Assembly (NCBI RefSeq): GCF_001949145.1
Contig: NW_019091370.1
Coordinates: 360,804 to 424,803, forward strand
Direction of reading: 5' to 3'
Origin: Acanthaster planci
Taxonomy: Eukaryota; Echinodermata; Asteroidea; Valvatida; Acanthasteridae
Length of the DNA stretch: 64,000 nucleotides
Shown one piece after another: positions 63,915 through 64,000 of this stretch. How positions within the stretch are numbered: position 1 is the first letter of the stretch; each line of letters begins with the position of its first letter. The translations under genes and the position numbers were made by a program. Below the pieces are notes generated by a model. That model was not told the origin of the DNA. It was given only the letters and a program-made list of their open reading frames with translations, and did no database searches.

Positions 63915-64000
63915 TTGTAGGTCTTGTGTAACAAGTGCTGGGGTATGGCATCAAGTGTGAGATGAACACGGAGGTAAGGTCTCCCAAGTTTGATAACTTG

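Overview
This is eukaryotic animal DNA. The genes are interrupted by many GT-AG introns, the intergenic sequence is AT-rich, and there are two runs of N (assembly gaps, 27866-28605 and 43547-44051). CATG-rich stretches (acatgtacatgtag) and frequent taggcct motifs, together with the gene content, suggest a marine invertebrate deuterostome, probably an echinoderm. The species is inferred from style only; I could not test it.

Layout. 1-15.2 kb: no gene I can support; it holds one tRNA-derived SINE (about 3833-4167), short simple repeats and a recurring short motif. 15.3-19.4 kb, minus strand: a complete seven-exon cathepsin Z (cathepsin X) gene, 297 aa, with every splice phase agreeing. 20.5-37.7 kb, plus strand: a large gene of about 17 exons for a roughly 1,020-residue protein with a long hydrophilic N-terminal part and four C-terminal EF-hands; I do not recognise the family. 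It is transcribed divergently from cathepsin Z across about 1 kb. 38.5-39.9 kb, minus strand: a complete three-exon gene for a 262-aa protein ending in an RRM-like fold, tail to tail with the EF-hand gene. 43.2-53.4 kb, minus strand: a 19-exon SAC1 phosphoinositide phosphatase gene (SACM1L orthologue). It reconstructs to 587 codons if a few bases hidden in an N gap are what the flanking repeat implies. 58.0 kb, plus strand: a 40-base first coding exon reading MSRRKQALPARRT, the NuRD-recruiting N-terminus of FOG/SALL/BCL11-type zinc-finger repressors. The rest of that gene lies beyond the window, so 58.1-64 kb is mostly its first intron.

The most striking observation is shared by two unrelated genes. 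In cathepsin Z (exon 4/intron 4) and in SACM1L (exon 18/intron 18) a minisatellite sits directly on the 5' splice site, and its repeat unit is the exon end plus the intron start. Each intron therefore opens with a series of near-copies of its own splice donor. The SACM1L array also runs into the assembly gap. Three inverted-repeat elements are present too: a perfect 40-bp palindrome with 8-bp direct repeats at 40195-40234 (hAT-like), and two longer foldback elements at 18718-18990 and 63666-63914.

The genes do not form a pathway. They are an ordinary metazoan neighbourhood: a lysosomal protease, a putative calcium sensor, a putative RNA-binding protein, an ER/Golgi PI4P phosphatase and a developmental transcriptional cofactor.
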